Positions 56,599 through 64,000 of a stretch of 64,000 bases of DNA are shown here, piece after piece (the first letter of the stretch is position 1; each line of letters opens with the position of its first letter). The stretch is from Dermatophilaceae bacterium Soc4.6 (GTDB lineage Bacteria > Actinomycetota > Actinomycetes > Actinomycetales > Dermatophilaceae): positions 2,170,001 through 2,234,000 of the forward strand of contig JAZGVH010000002.1 in the NCBI GenBank assembly GCA_039889245.1, in the 5' to 3' direction. Below the pieces are notes generated by a model that was given only the letters and a program-made list of their open reading frames with translations, was not told the origin of the DNA and ran no database searches. Both the position numbers and the translations under genes were made by a program.

Positions 56599-56608
56599 AT
56601 CGTAGGGT
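56599..56608. promoter_or_regulatory. Overlapping divergent -10 boxes
   Basis: On the minus strand TACGAT (plus positions 56599-56604) serves the hydrolase, 6 nt before its ATG. On the plus strand TAGGGT (56603-56608) serves the Lon-N gene, 7 nt before its GTG. The two boxes share 2 bases, so the promoters probably exclude one another. Confidence 0.6.
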
Positions 56609-56615
56609 CGCAGAG

Positions 56616-57287
56616 GTGGACTCCCTCCCGCTCTTCCCCCTCGGCTCTGTCCTGCTGCCCGGAGCACCGCTCGCCCTCCAGGTCTTCGAGCCGCGCTACG
56701 TGCAGCTGATGCACGACCTGCTCGGGGAGGGGGCCCGCACCGAGGGCGTGTCACCGCAGTTCGGTGTGGTCGCCATCCGGCGCGGCTTCGAGGTGGGCGA
56801 GGGCATCCGTGACACCCACGACGTCGGCACGGTCGCGCGCATCGAGCAGATCGGCCTGATCGGTCAGGGCGTCTTCGGCGTGGTCGCGGTCGGGGCCGAG
56901 CGCTTCCACCTGCGTGGGCTCGACGAGACCAGCAGCACGCCCTACCTGACGGGGCTGGTGCAGCGGCTCGCCGAGCCGATCGGCGACCCCGAGCGGGCGG
57001 CCACGCTGGGCCGCGAGCTGGTCGTCGCGGTGGGGCTGCACCTCGACGCGCGCGGCGAGGAGCTCGCGGCCGAGGGCCAGCCCCCCGACGACCCCACCGG
57101 CATCTCCTACTGGGCGCCCCGGGTGCTCGAGCTCGAGCCGCAGGAGACGCAGGTGCTGCTGGCCGCCCCCGACACCGAGACGCGGCTGAGCATGGTCCTG
57201 CGCACGATCCGCCGCGAGACCCAGATCGAGGACCGTCTCGGGGTGACGCTGGCGCCGCGACCCGCGCCCCCGTCCAACCTCAACTAG
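56616..57287 (+). CDS. LON peptidase substrate-binding (N-terminal) domain protein
   Basis: 223 residues: LPLFPLGSVLLPGAPLALQVFEPRYVQLMHDLL is the conserved start of the Lon N-domain, then FGVVAIRRG, GTVARIEQIG and the helical second half. There is no AAA+ or protease domain; such stand-alone proteins may bind unfolded peptides. The GTG start follows TAGGGT by 7 nt. The nearby map gene is not co-directional. Confidence 0.85.
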   Translation: MDSLPLFPLGSVLLPGAPLALQVFEPRYVQLMHDLLGEGARTEGVSPQFGVVAIRRGFEVGEGIRDTHDVGTVARIEQIGLIGQGVFGVVAVGAERFHLRGLDETSSTPYLTGLVQRLAEPIGDPERAATLGRELVVAVGLHLDARGEELAAEGQPPDDPTGISYWAPRVLELEPQETQVLLAAPDTETRLSMVLRTIRRETQIEDRLGVTLAPRPAPPSNLN

Positions 57288-57326
57288 CCTGACCGACGTC
57301 GGCTGGCGTTCCTGCATGGTGGCGAC

Positions 57327-57495
57327 GTGGCGGCACTGACCTGGGAGCTCTTCTCCGACGCCCTCGAGATGGGCACGAGCGTGTGCGTCGTGCTGCCGCA
57401 GGGCACCGGCGACGGCGTACCCACCCGGTGGGCACGAGTGGCCGGACTGGGACAGCGTCGTCGCCCAGGTGATCGAGTGGCTGCCCCGGGCCTGA
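57327..57495 (+). pseudogene. Esterase remnant with most of the middle deleted
   Basis: From GTG 57327 the reading TWELFSDALEMGTSVCVVLPQGT is the N-terminus of a putative esterase. In another frame, from about 57432 to 57495, GGHEWPDWDSVVAQVIEWLPRA is the typical C-terminus containing the catalytic His. The 200 or so residues between, with the Ser nucleophile and Asp, are gone. Short distance and frame change indicate an internal deletion rather than a sequencing slip. Confidence 0.6.
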
Positions 57496-57577
57496 TCGGG
57501 ACCGGCCAGGCGCGTGTGGGACCGCACAACCGGCCAACCCCCTCCCTGAGCGAGGCCGGGCCCCTACAGTTGGCGCA

Positions 57578-58414
57578 ATGACCGCCGACACCGCGACGAC
57601 GCTCGAAGCCGGGACCCTCCCGGTGCCGACGAGCTACTACCGCCGGCTGCCCGGGGGGATCTACGAGCCCAGCGTCCACGTGCATGGCGCGTGGAACGAC
57701 CACGAGCAGCACATGGCGCCGGTGTCGGGCCTGCTCGTGCACGCGATGGAGGAGCACGAGCCGCGCGACGACCTGCAGCTGGCTCGCGTCACCTTCGAGA
57801 TCCTCGGGGTCATCCCGCGCGGCACCACCGAGGTGACGGTCACGACCATCCGCCCGGGGCGCACCATCGAGCTGGTCGAGGCCGTGCTCGTCGCCGGTGG
57901 CCGACCGGCCGTGCGGGCCCACGCCTGGCGGATGGCGCACGGCGACACGGCCGCCGTCGCCGGTGGCGCCCCCGCACCGCTGCCCGCCCCCGAGACGTGG
58001 GATCGGTGGGACAGCCGGTCGACCTGGCCCGAGGGAGGCGGCTACCTCGACTCGCTCGAGGGCTGGCGCGACCCGGCGAGCCGACCCGGACGCGGACGGG
58101 TCTGGCTGCGCACCGACATCGACCTCGTCGAGGGCACCGACACCAGCCCCACTGCGGCCTTCGTCGGCCTCGTCGACACCGCCAACGGCGTCGTCGTCCG
58201 CGAGGACCCGCAGGCGTGGATCTACCCCAACATCGACCTGTCGCTGCACCTCTTCCGCCAGCCGGTGGGCGAGTGGGTCGGCTTCGACACCACCGTCGTC
58301 TTCGGCGGGCAGGGGGTCGGCCTCACCACCTCGTGGCTGTTCGACCAGCAGGGTGCCGTCGGCCGCGCCGAGCAGATCCTCACGATCCGCCGTCGCCCTC
58401 ACTCGCCGGGGTAG
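57578..58414 (+). CDS. Thioesterase-family protein (double hotdog, TesB-like)
   Basis: 278 residues with two hotdog domains. First: YYRRLPGGIYEPSVHVHGAWNDHEQHMAPVSGLLVHAME and TTIRPGRTIELVEAVLVAGGRPAVRAHAWRM. Second: AAFVGLVDTANGVVVREDPQAWIYPNIDLSLHLFRQPVGEWVGFDTTVVFGGQGVGLTTSWLFDQQGAVGRAEQILTI, with the Asp and Gln typical of acyl-CoA thioesterases. TACAGT is 7 nt before ATG 57578. Overlaps the convergent Gfo/Idh gene by 16 nt. Confidence 0.82.
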   Translation: MTADTATTLEAGTLPVPTSYYRRLPGGIYEPSVHVHGAWNDHEQHMAPVSGLLVHAMEEHEPRDDLQLARVTFEILGVIPRGTTEVTVTTIRPGRTIELVEAVLVAGGRPAVRAHAWRMAHGDTAAVAGGAPAPLPAPETWDRWDSRSTWPEGGGYLDSLEGWRDPASRPGRGRVWLRTDIDLVEGTDTSPTAAFVGLVDTANGVVVREDPQAWIYPNIDLSLHLFRQPVGEWVGFDTTVVFGGQGVGLTTSWLFDQQGAVGRAEQILTIRRRPHSPG

Positions 58415-59442
58415 ACGACTCCCACCTGTCGTCGGGCCGCGTCCATGACCGCCATGACCGCTCGCGACGAGTCCCAGGTCATCCGCCCGCTCTCGCTCCG
58501 ACCGGCAACGACACACCGGGCGACCTCTGCCGCCTCGTACTCGAAGCCGTTGGTGACGTCGTCGTGCCACGTCGCGAGCACGGTGCGTTCACGGTCGCCG
58601 CCGCGCAGGGTCACGGTGCGCCCGCCGGAGTAGAAGTCGCCGTCGATCTCGAGGCTGCCCTCGGTGCCCGAGACCGTCGCCGTCGTCGGGGTCTTGGTCC
58701 ACAAGGTGGTGTCGACGAGCCCGACCGCCTTGCCGCCGTAGGCGAGCAGCATCGACACGTGCCCGTCGACCCCGGTCTCGGTGAGCAGCCCCGCCGCCTG
58801 CACGCTGGTCGGCGCCCCGAGCAGGTCGACGACGAAGGAGACGGGGTAGACCCCGAGGTCGAGGATCGCCCCGCCGGCCAGCGCGGGGTTCTTCAGCCGG
58901 TGCTCGGCGCCGAGGTCGAGGGACTGTCCGTGGTCGGCGCTGACGCTCACGACCTCGCCGATGGCGCCGGCCGCGATCTGCTCCCGCAGCCGGGCGATCG
59001 ACGGCAGGTGCCTGGTCCACATCGCCTCCATCGCGAAGAGGCCCGTGCGCTCGGCAGCGGCGAAGATCTCGTCGACCTCGCCGCCGTTGCGCGCCAACGC
59101 CTTCTCGACGAGCACCGGTTTGCCCGCCTCGAGTGCCAGCACCGCGTGGTCGCGGTGGGCCGAGTGCGGCGACGCGACGTAGACCGCGTCGACCTCGTCA
59201 TCGGTGAGGAGCGCGGCATACGAGCCGTAGGAGCGGGGTATGCCGTGCCGCCCGGCGAAGTCGGCCGCTCGGGCCGCGTCGCGCGAGCCGACGGCCACGA
59301 CGCTGCCCGCAGTGTGGTCGCGCACCGCGGCGGCGAACTTGTTGGCGATCCCCCCGGGTGCGATGATCCCCCACCGCAGCGGCGGGGCGTCGCGAGGGTC
59401 GGGGACGAGGGTGGCGGTGCTGCTGGTGATGGCGTCGCTCAT
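58399..59442 (-). CDS. Gfo/Idh/MocA-family oxidoreductase
   Basis: 347 residues. Rossmann start WGIIAPGGIANKFAAAV near residue 25, then YVASPHSAHRDHAVLALEAGKPVLVEKALARN with the Glu-Lys pair of the active site, and the C-terminal beta-sheet (GVYPVSFVVDLLGAPTSVQAAG). Likely an NAD(P)-dependent dehydrogenase on a sugar or dihydrodiol; substrate unknown. It is divergent from the membrane protein at 59485, 42 nt apart. Confidence 0.88.
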   Translation of the reverse strand: MSDAITSSTATLVPDPRDAPPLRWGIIAPGGIANKFAAAVRDHTAGSVVAVGSRDAARAADFAGRHGIPRSYGSYAALLTDDEVDAVYVASPHSAHRDHAVLALEAGKPVLVEKALARNGGEVDEIFAAAERTGLFAMEAMWTRHLPSIARLREQIAAGAIGEVVSVSADHGQSLDLGAEHRLKNPALAGGAILDLGVYPVSFVVDLLGAPTSVQAAGLLTETGVDGHVSMLLAYGGKAVGLVDTTLWTKTPTTATVSGTEGSLEIDGDFYSGGRTVTLRGGDRERTVLATWHDDVTNGFEYEAAEVARCVVAGRSESGRMTWDSSRAVMAVMDAARRQVGVVYPGE

Positions 59443-59484
59443 GGGAGGCGAGCACGTTCCCTTCGGGGATGGCAGGATCTGCGG

Positions 59485-60372
59485 GTGGAGTCCGAGAAGT
59501 ATGCCGCGCCGTCACCTCGCCGTCGTGTCCTGACCTGGGCGGGGAGCGGTCTCGCGCCCACCCTGGTGCTGTGCGCCGCTCTGGGAGTCGTCGGGCAGGT
59601 GTACCACGTCGAGAGCGGCTTGCACGGCGGGATCTTCCCGGGCGATGGCGGGCAGGGCACCGCAACGGTGCCGCTCAGCCTGCGCATCGGCATCCTGCTC
59701 TCCTATCCGTCGACCACGTCGCCGAACCTGGCTCCGGCGCTGGCCGTGCTCGCCCTGACCGTCGTCTCCCTGGCTCACGTGCCGACCGTGCCGGTGACCG
59801 ATCGCGTGCGCCGGACGGGCGCGGTGGTCGCCGGGCTGGTGGGCGCCCTCGGAGCCACCCTCGCTGTGGTCGTCGTCGCGTGGGTCCTGACCACCCACGG
59901 GAGTGTCGCTGATGCTGGGGGAAGCGACAGCATCTCCAGCTTCCAGGTCGACCCCTGGGACACGCTCGCCGGTCAGGGGGGCCTGGGCCTGCTCACGGCC
60001 GTCATCGGGGCTGGCGCGGCCCTGCTGCTGGCCACGGGCGCCGTCGGTCGCCGGTCCGGACCGGCTGGAACGACTGGCCGAGGGGACGCCGGTGCCGAGG
60101 CCGCCCACTCCCCTGGCGCCACTGCCAGCGGCGTGCCCCTCACCCCGCCCGGGGTGAACGGGTCGGCCCCGTCGACGCCACCGGCGCCCGAGCTGGTCGT
60201 GGTCGCCTCCCCCCCGACCGTCGACCTGGCTGCCTCCCAACGACCCACCTCGTCGGGCGTGTCTGGTGCTACCGGTGCGTCTGAGGCCCCCAGCGCTGCG
60301 GGCACCCGCGAGCTGCCGGGGTCGGCCGACGGCTACCGGCGGCCGACCAACCGCCTGCGTGACTCGACCTGA
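59485..60372 (+). CDS. Membrane protein with Pro/Ser-rich tail, function unknown
   Basis: 295 residues. Four hydrophobic segments: LAPTLVLCAALGVVGQVY, LAPALAVLALTVVSLAHV, GAVVAGLVGALGATLAVVVVAWVL and LGLLTAVIGAGAALLLATG. The C-terminal 110 residues (about 185-295) are Pro/Ser/Thr/Ala-rich and probably extracytoplasmic or disordered. GTG 59485 follows CAGGAT by 6 nt. Its 3' end overlaps the convergent nucleotidyltransferase gene by 40 nt. No family recognised. Confidence 0.6.
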   Translation: MESEKYAAPSPRRRVLTWAGSGLAPTLVLCAALGVVGQVYHVESGLHGGIFPGDGGQGTATVPLSLRIGILLSYPSTTSPNLAPALAVLALTVVSLAHVPTVPVTDRVRRTGAVVAGLVGALGATLAVVVVAWVLTTHGSVADAGGSDSISSFQVDPWDTLAGQGGLGLLTAVIGAGAALLLATGAVGRRSGPAGTTGRGDAGAEAAHSPGATASGVPLTPPGVNGSAPSTPPAPELVVVASPPTVDLAASQRPTSSGVSGATGASEAPSAAGTRELPGSADGYRRPTNRLRDST

Positions 60373-61349
60373 CCAGGGGTCACCAGCGGCAGCTGCCGCA
60401 CGGGCGGCGCTCCATACGTCTCCTCGTCGACCGTCATGAGCAGGTCGGTGAAGGCGAGCGCGTCACGGCGGCGGGCGAACGGGTTGCGGTAGAGCGATGC
60501 GGCGGTGGGGTCCTGGCGCACGAGCAGACTCTCGCGCAGGAGCCGTGACCACTGCGGCTCGCACACGGTCAGGGCCCACTGACCCACGTCGCTCAGGCTG
60601 AGCACCTCACCGCTCAGCAGGGTGTGGTGCAGGCGGGTGATCCGCAGCACGGGGTCGGTCACCAGGGGCGAGAGGCTCGCGCGACCCGCGGAGGACAGCA
60701 GCAGGGCCGACCGCTCCCACCAGGGGGTCCAGCACTCGGCGATCTCACGCAGGCACTGGGCTGCGAGCGCGTCGCGGGTGACGACGACCTGGGCGATCGA
60801 CACCGAGGGGCCGATGACGGCGACCCCGTGGTCGAGCAGCTGTTGGCGGGTGAACGCCGTGGGGGCGCACTCGGCGCCCGTGAGCGTGACCCCGCCCCGA
60901 CGGGCCAGACCGGGCGTCACGGGGGCCGGCCCGGACGCGGCCCCGGAGGCCGTGCCGGACATCGCCGGCGGCCGTCCGAGGTCGCGCCAGGTGGTGTAGA
61001 CCAGATCCGGCCGCAGGTCGGGGTGGGCCCGCTCGACCCGCTCGTGCACGTCGTCGAGCAGGCGCCCGAGCAGGGCGTCGGGCCGGCCGGCGAGGACCAG
61101 CACGAGCTCGACGTCGTCGAGACCGCTCCGGTGGTCCCTCACGGCCGCGGAGCCCACCACGTAGGCGGCGTCGACCGCCCCGGGGACCGTGCGCTCGAGG
61201 TCGATGACCAGGTCACCGACGAGGTCGGCCACCCGGCCACCGAGCTGCTCCGCCACCGGCCGGGGCAGCCAGCCCGCGCCGTCGAGGGCCGGCGCCGCGA
61301 GGTCGGCTCGTGGGCGGCGGCTGGCCCGCTCGTGGGCACCAGAGGTCAC
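60333..61349 (-). CDS. Nucleotidyltransferase-domain protein (aminoglycoside adenylyltransferase-like)
   Basis: 338 residues. GSAAVRDHRSGLDDVELVLVL resembles the Gly-Ser...Asp-x-Asp/Glu nucleotide-transfer motif, with DDVEL in place of the usual SDIDL. The C-terminal helical part (TRDALAAQCLREIAECWTPWWERS, and later FTDLLMTVDEETYG) matches the DUF4111-like partner domain. It may add AMP to an antibiotic or other substrate, but the variant motif leaves activity open. TATTCT is 6 nt before the GTG start. Confidence 0.65.
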   Translation of the reverse strand: MTSGAHERASRRPRADLAAPALDGAGWLPRPVAEQLGGRVADLVGDLVIDLERTVPGAVDAAYVVGSAAVRDHRSGLDDVELVLVLAGRPDALLGRLLDDVHERVERAHPDLRPDLVYTTWRDLGRPPAMSGTASGAASGPAPVTPGLARRGGVTLTGAECAPTAFTRQQLLDHGVAVIGPSVSIAQVVVTRDALAAQCLREIAECWTPWWERSALLLSSAGRASLSPLVTDPVLRITRLHHTLLSGEVLSLSDVGQWALTVCEPQWSRLLRESLLVRQDPTAASLYRNPFARRRDALAFTDLLMTVDEETYGAPPVRQLPLVTPGQVESRRRLVGRR

Positions 61350-61457
61350 ATCCGCAGAATAGGACCCCGGGGCTCCTGATGGGAGGCGGCCACGCCGCTA
61401 CCGGGCACCGGCGACCTTTCACACTGACCGACCGCTCGCCTGCGGTCAGACGGGCGG

Positions 61458-62534
61458 TCAGGCGACCGAGGCCGTGACCCCAGCTCCGTGCCAGACCTCA
61501 CCGAGCAGCCGCAGCGAGCGCAGCCGGTCGTCGAGGTCGTGGGCCGAGGTCGCGACCACGAGCTCGTCGACGCCCGTCGCGTCGACGAAGTCCTGCAGCC
61601 CGTCACGCACGGCGCTCGGCGTCCCGATGAAGGAGACCGCCGTCATCGAGTCCACCGCGGCGCGCTCCTGCGGGGACCAGCCGGCCGTGACGTCACCGTC
61701 GACGGCGGGTGGCAGCAGCCCCCGGCGTCCGGTGACGATGCCGTGCACCCGGGTCAGGTGCGAGCCCCAGATGCGCTCGGCCCGCTCGCGGGTGTCGGCG
61801 ACGACGACGTTGACCGCCGCAGCCACGCGCGGGGCCTCGAGGGACCCGTCGCGCCCCGAGGGCCGGAACCCCTCGCGGTAGACCTGCAGGGCCGAGCCGA
61901 GCATGCGCGGGGCGAAGTGCGACGCGAAGGCATACGGCAGCCCGAGGGCAGCGGCCACCTGCGCGCCGCCGTGGCTCGACCCGAGGATCCAGACGGGCAC
62001 CTGGGTGCCCTCGCCGGGGACCGCGCGCACCCGGGCCGTGACGTCGACGGGCCCGAGGTAGCGCAGCACCTGAGCCACCTCCGAGCCGAAGTCGACGGCG
62101 GCGTCCTCGACCCGGCGCAGGGCGTGCGCCGTGACCGGGTCGGTGCCCGGGGCCCGGCCCAGCCCGAGGTCGATGCGTCCGGGATGCAGCGTCGCCAGGG
62201 TGCCGAACTGCTCGGCCACCACCAGCGGGGCATGGTTCGGCAGCATGATCCCGCCGGAGCCGACCCGGATCGACGTCGTGGCCGAGGCGACGTGGCCGAC
62301 GAGCACGGCGGTGGCCGACGAGGCGGCGCCGGGGAAGTTGTGGTGCTCGGCCATCCAGTAGCGCCGGTAGCCGGCCGCCTCGGCCGTCCGGGCTGCGGCG
62401 ACGGTCGCGGCGACGGCGTCCGCGGGCGTGCTCCCCTCGGCGACCGGCACGAGGTCGAGCGCGTCGAGGTCGACGTGCCGGCGTGGACGGCCGGGACGGC
62501 CGGGGTGACTGCCAGGGGTCGACGAGGTGCTCAC
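61458..62534 (-). CDS. LLM-class flavin-dependent oxidoreductase (MsnO8-like)
   Basis: 358-residue bacterial-luciferase-like TIM barrel: [93 protein letters not shown], and a C-terminal region. EHHN and GSGG are typical of the MsnO8 branch. Uses FMNH2 or F420H2 on an unknown substrate. The GTG start overlaps the OsmC stop by 4 nt, so they are an operon. Confidence 0.87.
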   Translation of the reverse strand: MSTSSTPGSHPGRPGRPRRHVDLDALDLVPVAEGSTPADAVAATVAAARTAEAAGYRRYWMAEHHNFPGAASSATAVLVGHVASATTSIRVGSGGIMLPNHAPLVVAEQFGTLATLHPGRIDLGLGRAPGTDPVTAHALRRVEDAAVDFGSEVAQVLRYLGPVDVTARVRAVPGEGTQVPVWILGSSHGGAQVAAALGLPYAFASHFAPRMLGSALQVYREGFRPSGRDGSLEAPRVAAAVNVVVADTRERAERIWGSHLTRVHGIVTGRRGLLPPAVDGDVTAGWSPQERAAVDSMTAVSFIGTPSAVRDGLQDFVDATGVDELVVATSAHDLDDRLRSLRLLGEVWHGAGVTASVA

Positions 62535-62983
62535 GCGATCACCGTGCGGATCGGCGTGCCCAGCTCGATGGTGCGGCTGACCGTGCAGAGGCGGTCGTGC
62601 GACTTCGCGACGATGTCGGGCAGCACGGCCCGCGCCCGGTCACCCCCCTCGCCCTCGGGGTAGCGGATGCGGAAGGTGACGACGACGTCCTGCAGGTGGT
62701 TGCCCTGCTCGTCGGCGACCTTCTGCGCGTCGACCCGGATCTCGAAGTCATCGGGCTCGGCGCGCCGGCTGGTGAGGTGGTCGACGTCGACGGCCGTGCA
62801 GGCCGCGATCCCGGCCAGCAGCAGCTCGACGGCCGTGAACTCGTCCTCACCGCCGCCCACCGCCACGGTGCCGCCACGGGCGTTCGTCGCGGTGTAGGCC
62901 CCCAGGGCCCTGCGGGTGAGGGTGGTGCTGCGGTGGGCAGGCTTCTCGGGAGGCAGGTCGGCCGGGCGGGCTTCGAGCGTCAT
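62531..62983 (-). CDS. OsmC-family peroxiredoxin-like protein
   Basis: 150 residues from ATG 62983: [40 protein letters not shown], where Cys in AACTAVD is the first catalytic cysteine. [44 protein letters not shown] carries the second in [12 protein letters not shown]. Reduces organic hydroperoxides. The start has TACGCT 6 nt upstream. Coupled to the LLM gene; a MarR regulator follows upstream. Confidence 0.85.
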   Translation of the reverse strand: MTLEARPADLPPEKPAHRSTTLTRRALGAYTATNARGGTVAVGGGEDEFTAVELLLAGIAACTAVDVDHLTSRRAEPDDFEIRVDAQKVADEQGNHLQDVVVTFRIRYPEGEGGDRARAVLPDIVAKSHDRLCTVSRTIELGTPIRTVIA

Positions 62984-63014
62984 CCGACCAGCGTACGGCG
63001 ATGCCTGAGCCCGG

Positions 63015-63515
63015 TCAGACCCGCCGGCGCGCCCTCGAGCCACCGGGCTGGCCCTCGAGGACCGAGTCGGTGAACCCGCGCAGGTTCGAGGCCAGCGTGA
63101 GCAGCAGCGTGCGCGCCGTCTCGACCTCGTGCGGCTCGAGCCCGCTGAACGCGTTGCCCATCCACGTGCGCACCCCGTCGAGCTCGGCCTCACCCTGTGC
63201 CGACAAGGCGATGATGGCGCGTCGACGGTCGCTCGGGTCGTTGCGGCGCTCGGCGATGCCGCGCCGCTCGAGCCGGTCGACCAGCGCTGTCGTCGAGCTG
63301 GTGGTGAAGCCCATGGCGGCCGCCAGCTCGCCCTGCCCGATGGGACCCCGGGCGAAGACGTAGCTGACTGCCTGGCTCTCGTTGACGGTCAGTCCCAGGT
63401 GCACGGCGATCGCCGAGCGGTAGTGCTCGCCCGCGAGGATGAGCTCGCGCATGGCCACGACGGCGTCGTCCACCAGCGGGGACGACGTCACCTCGGTCGA
63501 CGACGGGTCGGGCAC
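63015..63515 (-). CDS. MarR-family transcriptional regulator
   Basis: 166 residues: EHYRSAIAVHLGLTVNESQAVSYVFARGPIGQGELAAAMGFTTSSTTALVDRLERRGIAERRNDPSDRRRAIIALSAQG, a clear MarR winged helix with D-P-S-D-R-R-R wing. GTG 63515 follows TATCGT by 6 nt. It directly precedes the OsmC gene on the same strand, and OsmC/MarR pairs often respond to organic peroxides; this MarR has no obvious reactive Cys, so the link is uncertain. Confidence 0.85.
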   Translation of the reverse strand: MPDPSSTEVTSSPLVDDAVVAMRELILAGEHYRSAIAVHLGLTVNESQAVSYVFARGPIGQGELAAAMGFTTSSTTALVDRLERRGIAERRNDPSDRRRAIIALSAQGEAELDGVRTWMGNAFSGLEPHEVETARTLLLTLASNLRGFTDSVLEGQPGGSRARRRV

Positions 63516-63610
63516 TCTTGGACGATACCCCGAAGGCACACGGTGCGGACCTTCTCGTGGGAGACCTCTCGACAGCCGTGTGGCTCGCCCCGCGCATGAC
63601 ATGGACCCAC

Positions 63611-64000
63611 CTACTCGACCCTCCCGATGCACGCCGTCCCGACCCGGCGGAAACCCACCCGCTCGTAGACGTGGGCCACCGCGTCGTCCTGCGCCCCGCA
63701 GAACACGGTCGTGAGCCCCGCGTCGAGCGCCGTGCGGGCGAGCGCGGCCGTCACCGCGCCGGCTGCGCCCCGTCGCCGGTAGGCCGGCAGCACTCCCACA
63801 CCGACCACCTCGGTCGTGTCCCCGCGGGGTCGGTGGCTGCCGCCGCCCACCGCACCGACACCCGCGACCAGGGCCCCCACGACCACGGTGCGCCCTGCCC
63901 TCACGGCCGAGGCCGTGGCGCTGGCTCCGTGCACCCGGGACGCGGCCTCGGCGTCGCGCTCGGTCGACCCGACCGCACCCGTGGCCGTCCCGGGGTGGCC
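63611..64000 (-). CDS. GNAT N-acetyltransferase, C-terminal part (gene runs off the right edge)
   Basis: The last 129 residues of a GNAT enzyme. The acetyl-CoA site is VVGVGVLPAYRRRGAAGAVTAALARTALDAG and the C-terminus is DDAVAHVYERVGFRRVGTACIG. The frame is open to the window end with no start inside. Substrate unknown. Confidence 0.8.
   Translation of the reverse strand, partial: GHPGTATGAVGSTERDAEAASRVHGASATASAVRAGRTVVVGALVAGVGAVGGGSHRPRGDTTEVVGVGVLPAYRRRGAAGAVTAALARTALDAGLTTVFCGAQDDAVAHVYERVGFRRVGTACIGRVE

Overview
This is a high-GC actinobacterial chromosome segment. The HspR/HAIR heat-shock circuit, a katG-type catalase-peroxidase, Tat-exported DUF1501/DUF1800 proteins and MarR/PadR regulators all fit Micrococcales. 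The overall style, including frequent GTATGCC/GGCATAC words and many leaderless start sites, suggests Intrasporangiaceae (Janibacter, Knoellia, Phycicoccus or relatives). The family is an inference from gene content, not from a marker gene.

Layout. 1-27 kb looks like core chromosome: the start of pyrE, an SDR oxidoreductase, a decayed alpha/beta hydrolase, endonuclease IV, amylosucrase behind a LacI-type operator, katG, a DALR-domain protein and a frameshifted lipoprotein gene. Next come clpB (HAIR operator), 6-phosphogluconate dehydrogenase, a MarR regulator and a secreted DUF1800-DUF1800-DUF1501 cluster. A crotonase-family enzyme follows, then the heat-shock operon dnaK-grpE-dnaJ-hspR with two extra tail genes, read leftward from a HAIR-controlled promoter near 27.0 kb.

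27.4-45.5 kb looks like an accessory region: gene-sparse, with six gaps or stretches of 0.4-0.7 kb lacking recognisable genes, several gene fragments and more AT-rich codons. It holds an MBL-fold protein with an N-terminal zinc ribbon. It also holds a receiver-only response regulator, a 1451-residue secreted beta-propeller/Ig-like repeat protein, and a divergent NarL-type histidine kinase/response-regulator pair. Further right are a PadR-controlled pair of small zinc-ribbon proteins around a 15-bp-arm palindrome, a complete IS21-family element with a 6-bp target duplication, a HbpS-like protein, and a truncated MFS gene facing a second PadR gene.

45.5-64 kb returns to dense core-type genes: GNAT, PPOX and UBP-zinc-finger proteins, a decayed ECF sigma factor, an acyl-lipid desaturase, a SWIM/SNF2 helicase, a DMT exporter and methionine aminopeptidase (map). 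Then come an F420/PPOX gene, an alpha/beta hydrolase and a Lon-N domain protein expressed from overlapping divergent promoters, followed by a thioesterase, Gfo/Idh oxidoreductase, nucleotidyltransferase, LLM oxidoreductase, OsmC, MarR and a GNAT gene running off the end.

The best-supported circuits are HspR acting on clpB and dnaK, PadR acting on its own divergent promoter region, and a probable two-component system next to the large surface protein. The least explained signal is a 35-base box at the same distance upstream of both DUF1800 genes.
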